A stretch of DNA of 64,000 nt from Pseudomonas chlororaphis (GCA_001023535.1 CP011020.1:1964121-2028120), one strand, 5' to 3'; numbered from the stretch's first letter, positions 52,346 through 62,295 are shown. The notes: generated from the letters alone by a model not told the origin. Translations and numbers: made by a program.

Positions 52346-52435
52346 TGTGGGAGCGAGCTTGCTCGCGATATCGGTGGGCCAGTCAATATGATTGCTGGCT
52401 GATCCACCGTCATCGCGAGCAAGCTCGCTCCCACA
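52346..52435. repeat. REP inverted pair between ompW and the epimerase gene
   Basis: Left arm tgtgggagcgagcttgctcg, right arm ending cgagcaagctcgctcccaca; a near-perfect large inverted repeat lying between convergent genes. Confidence 0.92.
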
Positions 52436-52454
52436 GTTGTTTGGGGCGGTGATC

Positions 52455-53384
52455 TCAGCGGCCCAACAGCCGCGCCAGGCCTACGCTCATCGGCGTCTGC
52501 GGTGGGAAGCTGAAGCGCTGCAACAACCGCTGGTTGTCGGCCCGCGAGTGGCGAATGTCACCGGAACGCACCGGGCCGTAGCTGACCGGCGGCAAGTTGC
52601 CGATCACCGCCGCCAGCGCCTCGAGCAACTGCTTGAGGGTCGTCGCCTGGTTCCAGCCGACGTTCACCGCGCCCACTTCCACGTCCGGTTTCTCGATGGC
52701 TTGCACCAGCAAGTCCACCAGGTCTTCGACGTAGACAAAATCCCGGGTCTGCTCGCCGTCGCCGAACACGGTGATCGGCAGGCCTTTCTGCGCCCGTTCG
52801 CTGAAGATGCTGATGACCCCGGAATACGGCGAGGACGGATCCTGGCGCGGGCCATAGATGTTGAAGAAGCGGAACACCACCGGCTCCAGCGCGTGCTGGC
52901 GGCGATAGAAATCGAAGTAGAACTCGCTGGCCAGTTTGTCCGAGGCATACGGCGTCAGCGGCGCCTTGGGCGTGTCCTCGTCGATGGACTGGCCTTCGCC
53001 GTTGTTGCCATAGACCGCCGCGCTGGAGGCGAACAGCACCCGCTTCACGCCGGCCTGGCGCATGGCCTCACAGACATTGAGCGTGCCGATGAAATTGCTC
53101 TGGTGCGTACGCACCGGGTCGTCCACCGAGGCTTGCACCGAGGCCACCGCGGCCAGGTGCGCCACGGCGCTGCAACCGACCATGGCCCGCGCGACCAGGG
53201 CGGCATCGGCGACGTCGCCTTCGATCAGCTCGACGGCCGGGTTATCCAGCGGCAGGTTGCTGCGCTTGCCAGTGGACAGGTCATCGAGGATGCGCACCGA
53301 ATGTCCCTTGGCGAGCAAGGCGTCGGTCAGGTGCGAACCAATGAAACCCGCACCGCCGGTGATTAAAACAGGGCCGTCAGCCAT
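52455..53384 (-). CDS. NAD-dependent epimerase/dehydratase (SDR, UDP-sugar type)
   Basis: A 309-aa extended short-chain dehydrogenase resembling UDP-glucose/UDP-GlcNAc 4-epimerases. NAD-binding GGAGFIGSHLTDALLAKG is at the N-terminus, and FASSAAVYGNNG and the catalytic YASDK (Tyr-x3-Lys) follow, then FRFFNIYGPRQDPSSPYSG. It overlaps the RmlD-like gene by eight bases upstream. It corresponds in order to PA4068 as I recall. Nucleotide-sugar substrate unknown; a role in surface polysaccharide is likely. Confidence 0.9.
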   Translation of the reverse strand: MADGPVLITGGAGFIGSHLTDALLAKGHSVRILDDLSTGKRSNLPLDNPAVELIEGDVADAALVARAMVGCSAVAHLAAVASVQASVDDPVRTHQSNFIGTLNVCEAMRQAGVKRVLFASSAAVYGNNGEGQSIDEDTPKAPLTPYASDKLASEFYFDFYRRQHALEPVVFRFFNIYGPRQDPSSPYSGVISIFSERAQKGLPITVFGDGEQTRDFVYVEDLVDLLVQAIEKPDVEVGAVNVGWNQATTLKQLLEALAAVIGNLPPVSYGPVRSGDIRHSRADNQRLLQRFSFPPQTPMSVGLARLLGR

Positions 53385-54261
53385 GGCGATAGAACCTATC
53401 CAGTAAGCCTGGGAGCGCCGCGCGCCAGGCGCGGGGCTTGATCCCGAAGGTGTGCAGAATTTTCTTGCAGGCCAGCACCGCGTGTTGCGGTTCTTGCGCG
53501 GCGTCCGGGCGTGCAGCGTGGGCCTGGGCCGTGGGCGACTCGATCGCCAGCGGATGCAGGGCCCGGGCTTCGGTCAGGATCGCCTGGCCCAGCGCCAGCG
53601 GCGTGGTCGCCTCATGCCCGGCGTAATGATAGGTGCCCCACAGCGGCGCTGCGCAATCGAGTTGCTTGAGCACCGAAATGATCACCCGCGCCGCATCGTC
53701 CACCGGCGTCGGATTGCCCCGACGGTCGTCGGCCAGCAACAGTTCTTCCGGCTGTTCGGCCCGGGCCAGAAAGCGTCCGAGGATGCCGTCGGCGCTGTCG
53801 TCCAGCAACCAGCCGAATCGCAGCAGCACGTGTTGCGGGCAGGTGGCGCGCACGCTTTGTTCGATCCGCCACAACGCCTGACCGCGCAGGCCCAGGGGCA
53901 CCGGCTCGTCCTTTTCGCTGTAGGCCGTTGCGCGGGAACCGTCGAACACCCGATAGCTCGACGGTTGCAGCAAGATGATGTTGTGGTGCTGGCACAGTTC
54001 GGCCAGGCGCTCGACGGCGCGCTCCTGGCTGGTCAGGCGCTGCTCGCTGACAGCCTCGGCCTGGAACCAGTCGAAGTAGTACGCCAGGTTGATCAAGGCG
54101 TCCGGCCGGGTGTCGTCGAGCAACTGCGTCAGGCTCGCGGCATCCCAACCGTCTTCAGGTGGGCGGGGGGCAAGAAAACCGATGTCTTCTTCTGCACCGA
54201 GGCGAATCAGCGCCTGCCCAAGGGCATTTCCGCCGCCCAGTAACATAAGGCGCATTCGCAT
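53377..54261 (-). CDS. RmlD-like SDR, apparently without the YxxxK active site
   Basis: A 294-aa Rossmann protein of the sugar-nucleotide-binding (RmlD/dTDP-4-dehydrorhamnose reductase-like) family. The N-terminal LLGGGNALGQALIRLGA is a dinucleotide-binding loop. Where an active Tyr-x3-Lys is expected, after PSSYRVFDGSRATAYSE, the sequence reads VPLGLRGQALWRIEQSVR, without Tyr or Lys in the right spacing, so catalysis is doubtful. The gene pair with the epimerase overlaps by eight bases. ATG 54261 was chosen, but ATG 54255 is equally possible. It may be a regulatory or substrate-binding subunit. Confidence 0.8.
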   Translation of the reverse strand: MRMRLMLLGGGNALGQALIRLGAEEDIGFLAPRPPEDGWDAASLTQLLDDTRPDALINLAYYFDWFQAEAVSEQRLTSQERAVERLAELCQHHNIILLQPSSYRVFDGSRATAYSEKDEPVPLGLRGQALWRIEQSVRATCPQHVLLRFGWLLDDSADGILGRFLARAEQPEELLLADDRRGNPTPVDDAARVIISVLKQLDCAAPLWGTYHYAGHEATTPLALGQAILTEARALHPLAIESPTAQAHAARPDAAQEPQHAVLACKKILHTFGIKPRAWRAALPGLLDRFYRHG

Positions 54262-54575
54262 AAAGTCAGCAGGCCCAGTCTGTTGGCACAAGAATTTGGT
54301 CGACAACGCCCGCAGGCGTTGCCGGAATCGTTGCATTTTGCGGGTTTAGTGCGCAACCGTCATCCGTAATGTGCAGATCCTGGAGGTGGGCTGTCCTTCA
54401 GGCCCTCTTCGTCGGATCGCCGCCTGGGCAAGCCCGCTCCTACAGTCGACCGCATTTGGTCTGACGAAACCCGATTAATTGTGGGAGCGGGCTTGCCCGC
54501 GAAAGGGCCCTCTCTGTCGACAGAGATCTCAGCCGGTACTTGCATCTTCCCCACCCCACCCGCATAACTGCTCCT
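54262..54575. other. Divergent intergenic region with REP pair
   Basis: Between the RmlD-like gene and lhr, pointing away from each other. It contains a small hairpin (CAACGCC 54304-54310 with GGCGTTG 54315-54321) in the RmlD-like leader and a REP-like pair from 54421 to 54504. No coding sequence seen. Confidence 0.6.
54421..54504. repeat. REP-like pair upstream of lhr
   Basis: Right-type arm cgcctgggcaagcccgctcctaca (54421-54444, one arm diverged) and left-type arm tgtgggagcgggcttgcccgcg (54480-54501). The pair sits in a divergent promoter region, unlike most others here. Confidence 0.78.
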
Positions 54576-57500
54576 ATGAATCTGCCCCTTGCAGCCGACC
54601 ACGCCATGGCGGGCTTTCACCCCGCCGTCCGCGCCTGGTTCAGCCAGACATTCCCGGCGGTCACGGCCGCCCAGGCCCAGGCGTGGCCGTTGATCAGCCA
54701 GCGTCGCTCGACCCTGGTGGCCGCGCCCACCGGTTCGGGCAAGACCCTGACGGCGTTTCTCGCGGTGCTCGACGACCTGGTGCACCGCGGCCTCGAACAG
54801 GGTGGCTTGCCGGACCAGACCCTGGTGGTCTACGTCTCGCCGCTCAAGGCCTTGAGCAACGACATCCAGATCAACCTGCAAAATCCCCTGGCCGGCATCA
54901 CCGAACAACTGCGCCAGATGGGCTTGCCGCCCCTGCCCATCACCACCGCCGTGCGCACCGGCGACACGCCGCAGAAAGATCGCACGGCGATGCGCAAGAC
55001 TGCGCCGCATATCCTGGTGACCACCCCGGAATCGCTCTACGTCCTGCTCGGCTCCGACTCCGGCCGGCAGATGCTCGGCAGCACGCGCACGGTCATCGTC
55101 GATGAAATCCACGCCATCGCCGCCAGCAAACGCGGCAGCCACCTGGCCTTGAGCCTGGAACGCCTGCAAGCCCTGTGCGCCGAACCGCTGGTGCGCATCG
55201 GCCTGTCCGCCACGCAAAAACCCATCGAAGCGGTGTCGCGCTTTCTGGTGGGTGAAGGCCGTTCGTGTGAAATCGTCGACATCGGCCACGCCCGCCCTCG
55301 GGACCTGGACATCGAAGTACCGCCCGTGCCGCTGTCGGCGGTGATGGCCAACGACGTCTGGGAACTGGTCTATAACCGCCTCGCCGAACTGGCGCGGGCG
55401 CACCGCACCACCCTGGTGTTCGTCAATACCCGCCGCCTGGCCGAGCGCCTGAGCCGGCACTTGAGCGAGCGCCTGGGCAAGGACGCCGTGGCCGCCCATC
55501 ACGGCAGCCTGGCGAAGGAGTTTCGCCTCGACGCCGAACAACGCCTCAAGCGTGGCGAATTGCAGGTGCTGATCGCCACCGCGTCCCTGGAACTGGGCAT
55601 CGACATTGGCGACGTCGACCTGGTGTGCCAGATCGCCTCGCCCCGCTCGATCTCGGCGTTCCTGCAACGGGTCGGCCGCTCCGGGCACCACGTCGGCGGC
55701 ACGCCCAAGGGCCGCCTGTTTGCCACCACCCGCGACGACCTCATCGAATGCGTCGCCCTGCTCGACTGCGTGCGCCGGGGTGAACTGGACATCCTGCACA
55801 TTCCCGAGGCGCCGCTGGACGTGCTGGCCCAACAGATCGTCGCCGAGGTCAGCTGCCAGGAATGGCCGGAACAGGCGCTCCTTGACACATTCCGCCGCGC
55901 CTCGCCCTACGCCCAGCTGGACGACGAACACTACCAGGCGCTGCTGCACATGCTCGCCGAAGGCCTCAATGGCCGCCAAGGCGTGCGCAGCGCCTACCTG
56001 CACCGCGACGCCGTGACCCGGACCCTGCGCGGGCGCCGGGGCAGCAAGCTGACCGCCGTGACCAGCGGCGGCACCATCCCGGACAACGCCGACTACAGCG
56101 TGCTGCTCGAACCCCAGGGGCTGAACATCGGCAGCGTCAACGAAGACTTCGCGGTGGAGAGCATCGCCGGCGACGTGTTCCAGTTGGGCAATACCTCGTA
56201 CCGCATCATTCGTGTCGAGGCCGGCCGCGTGCGCGTCGAGGACGCCCAGGGCCAGCCGCCGACCATCCCGTTCTGGCTCGGCGAAGCGCCGGGGCGCAGC
56301 GCTGAACTGTCCCTGGCCGTGGCTCGCCTGCAAGCACAGCTGGATCAACGGCTCAGCGCCACGCCGGGCAACCTGCAACCGGCCCTCGACTGGCTCACCG
56401 ACACCTTGGGCCTGAACCTGGCCAGCGCCGAACAACTGCTGGACTACCTGGCTCCGGCGCGCCTGGCCTTCGGCGCGCTGCCGTCCCAGGACACTCTGTT
56501 GATGGAGCGTTTCTTCGACGAGTCCGGCGGCACGCAGTTGATCATCCACACGCCGTTCGGCAGCCGCATCAACCGCGCCTGGGGGCTGGCCCTGCGCAAG
56601 CGCTTCTGCCGCACCTTCAATTTCGAGCTGCAGGCCGCCGCCAGCGAAGACGCCATCGTGCTGTCGCTGTCCACCAGCCACAGCTTCGAGCTGGACGAGG
56701 TCTGGCGCTACCTCAACAGCCACAGCGCCGAGCAGATCCTTGTCCAGGCGGTCCTCGACGCGCCGTTGTTCGGCGTGCGCTGGCGCTGGAACGCCGGCGT
56801 GGCCCTGGCCTTGCCGCGCTACACCGGCGGGCGCAAAGTCGCGCCGCAGATCCAGCGAATGAAAAGCGAAGACCTGATCGCCAGCGTCTTCCCCGACCAG
56901 ATCGCGTGCCTGGAAAACCTGGCCGGTGAGCGGGAAATCCCCCATCACCCGCTGGTGGAACAGACCCTCGACGACTGCCTGCACGAAGCCATGGACAGCG
57001 AAGGCTGGCTGGCGCTGCTGCGGCGCATGGAGGCCGGTGAAGTGCGGCTGATCAGTCGTGACCTGCCCGCGCCTTCGCCCCTGGCGGCAGAAATCCTCAG
57101 CGCCCGGCCCTACACCTTTCTCGACGACGCGCCGCTGGAAGAACGGCGCACCCAGGCGGTGATCAACCGGCGCTGGAGCGATCCGCACGCCACCGATGAC
57201 CTCGGTGCCCTGGACGCCGAAGCCATCGAGTCGGTGCGCGAAGAAGCCTGGCCGACCCCGGCCAATCTCGATGAAATGCACGAAGCGCTGATGAGCCTGG
57301 CCGGCATTACCGACAGCGAAGCCAGCGCCCACCCGGCCTGGCATGGCTGGTTGCAGACGCTGGCTGAACAGGGACGCGCCAGCCACGTGCAGATCAGCGC
57401 CGAACGCGGCCTTTGGGTGGCCCTGGAGCGGCTGACGTGCGCGCAGGCGGTTTATCCACAGGCCCGCTGGCAACCACCGCTGGCGCCCCTGACCGGTTTC

Positions 57501-58889
57501 GATGAGCCTTGGGAACACGACGATGCCGTGGTGGAGATGCTCCGCGCCCGGCTCAGCGCCTTCGGCCCGCTGCCGCTGACGGCCATCGCCTACCCGCTGG
57601 GGCTGTCGACGCCACAGGTCACCCTGGCCCTGGCGCACCTGGAACAGCAAGGCTATGTGCTGCGTGGGCGGTTCACGCCGGGGACCGGTCAGGAAGAATG
57701 GTGCGAACGGCATTTGCTGGCGCGTATCCACCGCTACACCGTCAAACGCCTGCGCCGGGAAATCGAACCGGTGAGCTTGCAGGACTTCATGCGTTTTCTG
57801 TTCGACTGGCAGCACCTGTCGCCCTCGACCCAAGGCCGTGGCAGCGCCGTACTGCCGTCCATCGTCAGCCAGTTCGAAGGTTATCCGGCGGCCGCTGTGG
57901 CCTGGGACAGCGACCTGCTGCCCGCGCGCATCAAGGACTACTCAGCCAACTGGCTCGATGAGCTGTGCCGCAGCGGCAAGGTGGTCTGGACACGCTTGAG
58001 CGCGCGGCAGAAGCTCGCCGCCAGCGCCCTGCGTAGCACGCCGGTGGTGCTGTTGCCGCGCAACCAGGTGGCGCTGTGGAGCAGCCTGGCCGAACAGACG
58101 CCCGTCAGCGAGCTGTCGCCCAAGACGCAAAAAGTCCATCAGGCCCTCAGCGACCACGGTGCTTTGTTTTTCGACGAGCTGCTGCACGAAGCCCACCTGT
58201 TGCGCACCGAACTGGAAATGGCCTTGCAGGAACTGGTGGGCGCCGGATTGGTGAATGCCGACAGCTTCGCCGGCTTGCGCGCGTTGATCACCCCCGCCAG
58301 CAAGCGTCAGGCCCGCAGCAGCCGGCGCGGGCGCGGGGCGTTTGTCGGCGGCATGGACGACGCCGGGCGCTGGGCCCTGCTGCGCCGCACACCGCCGGCG
58401 CCCGCAGAAGGCAACCGCCCCGCGCCCACGCCGCCCGAAACCCTGGAACACATCGCCATGACCCTGCTGCGCCGCTACGGCGTGGTGTTCTGGCGGTTGC
58501 TGGAGCGCGAGGCCGACTGGCTGCCGAGCTGGCGTGAGTTGCTGCGCACCTTCCATCGCCTGGAGGCGCGGGGGGAAATCCGCGGAGGACGTTTTGTCAG
58601 TGGCCTGGCCGGCGAACAATTCGCCCTGCCCGAGGCGATCCCCCTGCTACGCGAAGTGCGCCGCCGCCCGGCCGACAGCAGCGTGGTTGCCGTGTGTGGC
58701 GTGGACCCGCTGAACCTCGCCGGCACCCTACTGCCGGGGGCGAAGGTGCCGGCGCTGGCGAGCAATCGGCTGGTGTATCGCGATGGCGTGCCGGTCGCGG
58801 CGCAGGTGGCCGGGAAGGTGCTGTTCTGGGTTGAACTGGAGGCGCAGGCGATGGCTGATATCCGGAGCAAACTCATTCACAAAGGTTGA
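54576..58889 (+). CDS. lhr: Large ATP-dependent helicase Lhr
   Basis: A 1437-aa Lhr-type SF2 helicase. The N-terminal core has Walker A APTGSGKT, motif II DEIH (VDEIHAIAASKRGSHLALS), TLVFVNTRR, and QRVGRSGHHVGG (motif VI). The C-terminal half (from about residue 850) is the Lhr C-terminal extension, whose role is less known; it contains DNA-binding winged-helix-like repeats such as LPLTAIAYPLGLSTPQVTLALAHLEQQGY. ATG 54576 gives MNLPLAADHAMAGFHP; the frame extension upstream overlaps the REP. Family members act in DNA repair; a link to the upstream sugar genes is not implied. Confidence 0.95.
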   Translation: MNLPLAADHAMAGFHPAVRAWFSQTFPAVTAAQAQAWPLISQRRSTLVAAPTGSGKTLTAFLAVLDDLVHRGLEQGGLPDQTLVVYVSPLKALSNDIQINLQNPLAGITEQLRQMGLPPLPITTAVRTGDTPQKDRTAMRKTAPHILVTTPESLYVLLGSDSGRQMLGSTRTVIVDEIHAIAASKRGSHLALSLERLQALCAEPLVRIGLSATQKPIEAVSRFLVGEGRSCEIVDIGHARPRDLDIEVPPVPLSAVMANDVWELVYNRLAELARAHRTTLVFVNTRRLAERLSRHLSERLGKDAVAAHHGSLAKEFRLDAEQRLKRGELQVLIATASLELGIDIGDVDLVCQIASPRSISAFLQRVGRSGHHVGGTPKGRLFATTRDDLIECVALLDCVRRGELDILHIPEAPLDVLAQQIVAEVSCQEWPEQALLDTFRRASPYAQLDDEHYQALLHMLAEGLNGRQGVRSAYLHRDAVTRTLRGRRGSKLTAVTSGGTIPDNADYSVLLEPQGLNIGSVNEDFAVESIAGDVFQLGNTSYRIIRVEAGRVRVEDAQGQPPTIPFWLGEAPGRSAELSLAVARLQAQLDQRLSATPGNLQPALDWLTDTLGLNLASAEQLLDYLAPARLAFGALPSQDTLLMERFFDESGGTQLIIHTPFGSRINRAWGLALRKRFCRTFNFELQAAASEDAIVLSLSTSHSFELDEVWRYLNSHSAEQILVQAVLDAPLFGVRWRWNAGVALALPRYTGGRKVAPQIQRMKSEDLIASVFPDQIACLENLAGEREIPHHPLVEQTLDDCLHEAMDSEGWLALLRRMEAGEVRLISRDLPAPSPLAAEILSARPYTFLDDAPLEERRTQAVINRRWSDPHATDDLGALDAEAIESVREEAWPTPANLDEMHEALMSLAGITDSEASAHPAWHGWLQTLAEQGRASHVQISAERGLWVALERLTCAQAVYPQARWQPPLAPLTGFDEPWEHDDAVVEMLRARLSAFGPLPLTAIAYPLGLSTPQVTLALAHLEQQGYVLRGRFTPGTGQEEWCERHLLARIHRYTVKRLRREIEPVSLQDFMRFLFDWQHLSPSTQGRGSAVLPSIVSQFEGYPAAAVAWDSDLLPARIKDYSANWLDELCRSGKVVWTRLSARQKLAASALRSTPVVLLPRNQVALWSSLAEQTPVSELSPKTQKVHQALSDHGALFFDELLHEAHLLRTELEMALQELVGAGLVNADSFAGLRALITPASKRQARSSRRGRGAFVGGMDDAGRWALLRRTPPAPAEGNRPAPTPPETLEHIAMTLLRRYGVVFWRLLEREADWLPSWRELLRTFHRLEARGEIRGGRFVSGLAGEQFALPEAIPLLREVRRRPADSSVVAVCGVDPLNLAGTLLPGAKVPALASNRLVYRDGVPVAAQVAGKVLFWVELEAQAMADIRSKLIHKG

Positions 58890-58947
58890 GGATCGAACGC
58901 GCAGCGTGGGAACGATCAGAAAGGTTGAGGGTGTCTGGGCGGGCCTC

Positions 58948-59048
58948 TTCGCGGGCAAGCCCGCTCCCACAGTTGAAATGTATTCCCCTGTCAGAATGCA
59001 TTTCCCTGTGAAGATGCATTTCCCTGTGGGAGCGGGCTTGCCCGCGAA
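58948..59048. repeat. REP-like pair with internal tandem repeat after lhr
   Basis: Right-type arm ttcgcgggcaagcccgctcccaca (58948-58971) and left-type arm tgtgggagcgggcttgcccgcgaa (59025-59048) frame the short tandem repeat at 58978-59031. Confidence 0.82.
58978..59031. repeat. Three 18-base imperfect tandem repeats
   Basis: Units atgtattcccctgtcaga, atgcatttccctgtgaag and atgcatttccctgtggga follow each other without gaps. The third unit runs into the REP arm tgtggga, so the repeat probably arose by slippage or copying at the REP edge. Confidence 0.85.
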
Positions 59049-59080
59049 GGGGCCATCAGCATCACCCCACGCCGATGCCA

Positions 59081-61171
59081 CTATCGAGGTCGCTCGGGCA
59101 ACGCTTCCTCTTCCCCGGGCTCTTGCACCAAGCGCTTCGGCAACATCACCTGCTGTGGATAAGTCTGCGCGAAGTGCACCGCCGGATGGTTATCCACAAG
59201 CTTCTTCAAGCGTTGGTTGAACGCCCGGCTCACCGCGTACTGCCCACCGGACACCGTACGGAACTGGGCGGTGAGGACCACGCCGTTGAGGTCCATCCGG
59301 TCGACGCCGAACACATCCAGCGGCCCTTGCAGGTTGAACTTGAGGAACGGGTCCTCGGAGATCGAACGCCCGGCTTCGCGAATCAGCTCGATGGCCTCCT
59401 CGACATCGGTGTCGTAGGTGAACTGCACGGAGAAAAATGCAAAGGCGAATTGCCGCGATTGATTGGTCACGGCCTTGATCTGGCCGAACGGCACCGAATG
59501 CACGAAGCCCTTGCCGTCGCGCAGGCGCAGGGTGCGAATGGTCAGGCCCTCGACGGTGCCGGCGTGACCGGAGTCGAGCACCACCCAGTCGCCGATGGAC
59601 AGCGTGTCCTCGATGATGATGAACAACCCGGTGATGACGTCCTGTACCAATTGCTGTGAACCGAAGCCGATCGCCAGCCCCACGACCCCGGCACCGGCCA
59701 GCAACGGCGCGACGTTGATCCCCAGGTTGGCCATGGTGGTGATCGCGCAGATCACCACCAGGATGATTTTCGCCGCGTTGCGCAACAGCGGCAGGATGGT
59801 CTTGATCCGCGTGCTGGGCTGGCGGGCGCCACGCTTGTTCAGCGGCGGCTTCAAGGCTTCCTGGATCGCCGTATCGAGCACCACCCACATCAGCCAGGTC
59901 ACCAGGAAGATCAGGCCGATGCGGCTCAGGGAATCGCTGATCGCCCGCCCCACGGCGTTGCGCGAGGCGAACTCGAACAGCGAGATCCCCCAGATCCGCC
60001 CGAGGACTTCAATGAACACCACGGCCAGGACAATTCGCAGCAACGCGTGCAACAGGCTCAGCAGCCGCCCCTTGTAGGCGCTGCTGCGCTGGATGGCCTC
60101 GGCCTTGGGCGACTTGAAGACGTGCTGGAACACCGTGCTGAGAAACACCGTCGCAATCAGCAGGATGGTCGTGAACAAGGCACAACGCAGGGCTTTCTGG
60201 TTGTCCTCGCCGACGCCGATCAGGCTCACCGCCGACACCAGCACCATCAGCAGGATCGGCCAGTACCAGAGCCCGGAAAAAATCCGCAGCGACTCCTGCA
60301 AGGCCGGTTGCTTCAAGCGCTGGGCCAGGGATCGGTTGCGAATCAGGTGGGCCACCGGGCGCCGCAGGCGAATCACCAGCCAGCCAAAGATCATCGACGC
60401 CAGCAGGCCGGTGAACACCGCGACGCTGCTGGTGATGTTGCCGCCCAGTTGCCGGGCGATCTGCGGGCTGGTCAAGGCATCGCTGAGGGCGGCGAGAAAG
60501 CCGATCATGAACAGCGGCCGGGGGCTCAGGTGCCGGATGATCGCCACCGCCCGGCGCTTGTGCCCGGCGTTGAACATCACGATGACGCACAGCAACACCG
60601 AGGTGGAGAAAATGCCGCTGCTGGTGGCGTAGGCAAAGCACAGGGCCAGGGCCCGGCCGACCGAGACCTGCAGGAAGTGACTGACGTACAGGGTCAACGG
60701 CAGGCAAAGCAGTGCCGGGACGGTGTAGGGCAACACGTAGCCGAGCACATCCCGGACCCGCTGGCGCGTGCGCAGCCAGCGACCCCCGCCAAGGCGCCGC
60801 ACCAGTAGCCGCGCGCCCGACCAGAGCACGGCAAACGCGCCGATCCAGACACCCGACAGCAACAGGAAATCCCCCGTCACTCGCCAGGACGAACGGGCCG
60901 TCTGGTCCACCAGCCGGTCCACCTCATCCGCCGCACGATCCGCCCGCAGGCGCCAGGCATCCACCAGGCTCTGGTTGAGGTCGAGCTTGTCCTGGACGTC
61001 ATCGATGCTCGAACTGATGGCGCCGAGCAGGCCGCCCTGGACCAGGGGTTCGGGCTCTGCTGGGGCTTCACTGGGCGCGGCAGTGCCGGGAATGGCGGCT
61101 GCGCCGTAGGCGATGCTGCCGGTCAGCGCCAGCAATACCAACAGCAATACACGGCTCAATCGAGACAACAC
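59081..61171 (-). CDS. Mechanosensitive ion channel, MscS family (large, YbiO-like)
   Basis: A 696-aa large MscS-family channel. A signal-type N-terminus (VLSRLSRVLLLVLLALTGS, starting at GTG 61171 behind GGAGCCTCGC) is followed by a periplasmic part with a helical segment, then about ten hydrophobic spans. The pore helix segment is NLGINVAPLLAGAGVVGLAIGFGSQQLVQD (split here; key residues Gly/Ala alternating), and after it the beta domain with WVVLDSGHAGTVEGLTIRTLRL is visible. It protects the cell under hypo-osmotic shock by family function. The longer in-frame start lies in intergenic sequence and has no ribosome-binding site. Confidence 0.9.
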   Translation of the reverse strand: MLSRLSRVLLLVLLALTGSIAYGAAAIPGTAAPSEAPAEPEPLVQGGLLGAISSSIDDVQDKLDLNQSLVDAWRLRADRAADEVDRLVDQTARSSWRVTGDFLLLSGVWIGAFAVLWSGARLLVRRLGGGRWLRTRQRVRDVLGYVLPYTVPALLCLPLTLYVSHFLQVSVGRALALCFAYATSSGIFSTSVLLCVIVMFNAGHKRRAVAIIRHLSPRPLFMIGFLAALSDALTSPQIARQLGGNITSSVAVFTGLLASMIFGWLVIRLRRPVAHLIRNRSLAQRLKQPALQESLRIFSGLWYWPILLMVLVSAVSLIGVGEDNQKALRCALFTTILLIATVFLSTVFQHVFKSPKAEAIQRSSAYKGRLLSLLHALLRIVLAVVFIEVLGRIWGISLFEFASRNAVGRAISDSLSRIGLIFLVTWLMWVVLDTAIQEALKPPLNKRGARQPSTRIKTILPLLRNAAKIILVVICAITTMANLGINVAPLLAGAGVVGLAIGFGSQQLVQDVITGLFIIIEDTLSIGDWVVLDSGHAGTVEGLTIRTLRLRDGKGFVHSVPFGQIKAVTNQSRQFAFAFFSVQFTYDTDVEEAIELIREAGRSISEDPFLKFNLQGPLDVFGVDRMDLNGVVLTAQFRTVSGGQYAVSRAFNQRLKKLVDNHPAVHFAQTYPQQVMLPKRLVQEPGEEEALPERPR

Positions 61172-61368
61172 GCGAGGCTCCTTGATGGGAATCGGTAAGG
61201 AACTGATCCCTATCGGGCGAGCAAGTTCGCTCCACGGGTCAATACACAACCTTGTGGCCACAGAAAGCCTTGCCGCGTCCACCGGGCACCTGCCCGAAAC
61301 TTTCTGCCTCGCCCGACAGTCATCAACAAGACACCAGCGGTACGAGGTCAATGGCACGGGAGGGACAC

Positions 61369-62295
61369 ATGACGGCGATCCACATTGGTATTTCCGGTTG
61401 GCGCTACACGCCTTGGCGGGGGGACTTCTACCCGAAGGGGCTGACTCAAAAACGCGAATTGCAATTCGCCTCGCGAGCGGTCAACAGCATCGAAATCAAT
61501 GGATCGTTCTACGCCCTGCAACGCCCCGAACGCTATGCCCAGTGGTATGCCGAGACGCCGCCCGGCTTCGTGTTCAGCGTCAAGGCGCCCCGCTTCATCA
61601 CCCACATCAAGCGCTTGCGCGAGGTGCACAAACCGCTGGCCAACTTCCTCGCCTCCGGCGTGCTGGAGCTCAAGGAGAAACTCGGCCCGATCCTCTGGCA
61701 GTTTCCACCGAGCTTCAAATTCGACCCCGAACTGTTCGAGGACTTCCTCAAGCAGCTGCCCCACGACACCGAAGGCGCCGCGACCCTCGCCCGCGAGCAC
61801 GAACCGCGCCTGGACGGCCACGCCAGCACGACGGCGGATAAAAAACGCCGGTTGCGCCACGCTGTCGAGATCCGCCACGACAGCTTCATCGACCCGCACT
61901 TCATCACCCTGCTCCGGCGTTACGACATCGCCCTGGTGATCGCCGACACCGCCGGCAAATGGCCCTATCGCGAGGACGTCACCAGCGACTTCGTCTACCT
62001 GCGCCTGCACGGCGCGGAAGAGCTGTACGCCAGCGGCTATACCGACGCAGCGTTGAAGCGCTGGGGCGACCGGATCCAAGCCTGGAGCCACGGCACGCAG
62101 CCGGACGACGCGCACCTGATCGACCCGCAGAAGCAACCTCGAGCCCGCAAGAGCCGCGAGGTGTTCTGCTACTTCGACAACGACATCAAGGTCCGCGCGC
62201 CCTATGACGCGCGCCACTTGCTGGAGCGCTTCGACCTGGACAAGGACCTCGCCACCGCACCCGGCGTGCGCCCGGCCGAGGGAGTCCTGGCATGA
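61369..62295 (+). CDS. DUF72 protein (YecE-like)
   Basis: A 308-aa protein with a TIM-barrel-like DUF72 fold. Segments [21 protein letters not shown] near the start, [35 protein letters not shown] and [12 protein letters not shown] are typical. The family has unknown biochemistry. ATG 61369 follows GGGAGGGACAC; an ATG six codons upstream lacks this spacing. Its stop overlaps the ATG of the EEP gene, and the EEP gene in turn overlaps clsB, so the three are co-translated. Confidence 0.93.
   Translation: MTAIHIGISGWRYTPWRGDFYPKGLTQKRELQFASRAVNSIEINGSFYALQRPERYAQWYAETPPGFVFSVKAPRFITHIKRLREVHKPLANFLASGVLELKEKLGPILWQFPPSFKFDPELFEDFLKQLPHDTEGAATLAREHEPRLDGHASTTADKKRRLRHAVEIRHDSFIDPHFITLLRRYDIALVIADTAGKWPYREDVTSDFVYLRLHGAEELYASGYTDAALKRWGDRIQAWSHGTQPDDAHLIDPQKQPRARKSREVFCYFDNDIKVRAPYDARHLLERFDLDKDLATAPGVRPAEGVLA

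Noticed and set aside
54360..57833. 1157-codon minus-strand open frame opposite lhr
   Set aside because: Antisense shadow of the Lhr helicase core, with low-complexity Gln/Arg/Val/Gly composition and no ribosome-binding site.
13519..59048. CRISPR array from the repeated tgtgggagc units
   Set aside because: Units are inverted pairs scattered at gene ends, not regularly spaced direct repeats with unique spacers.
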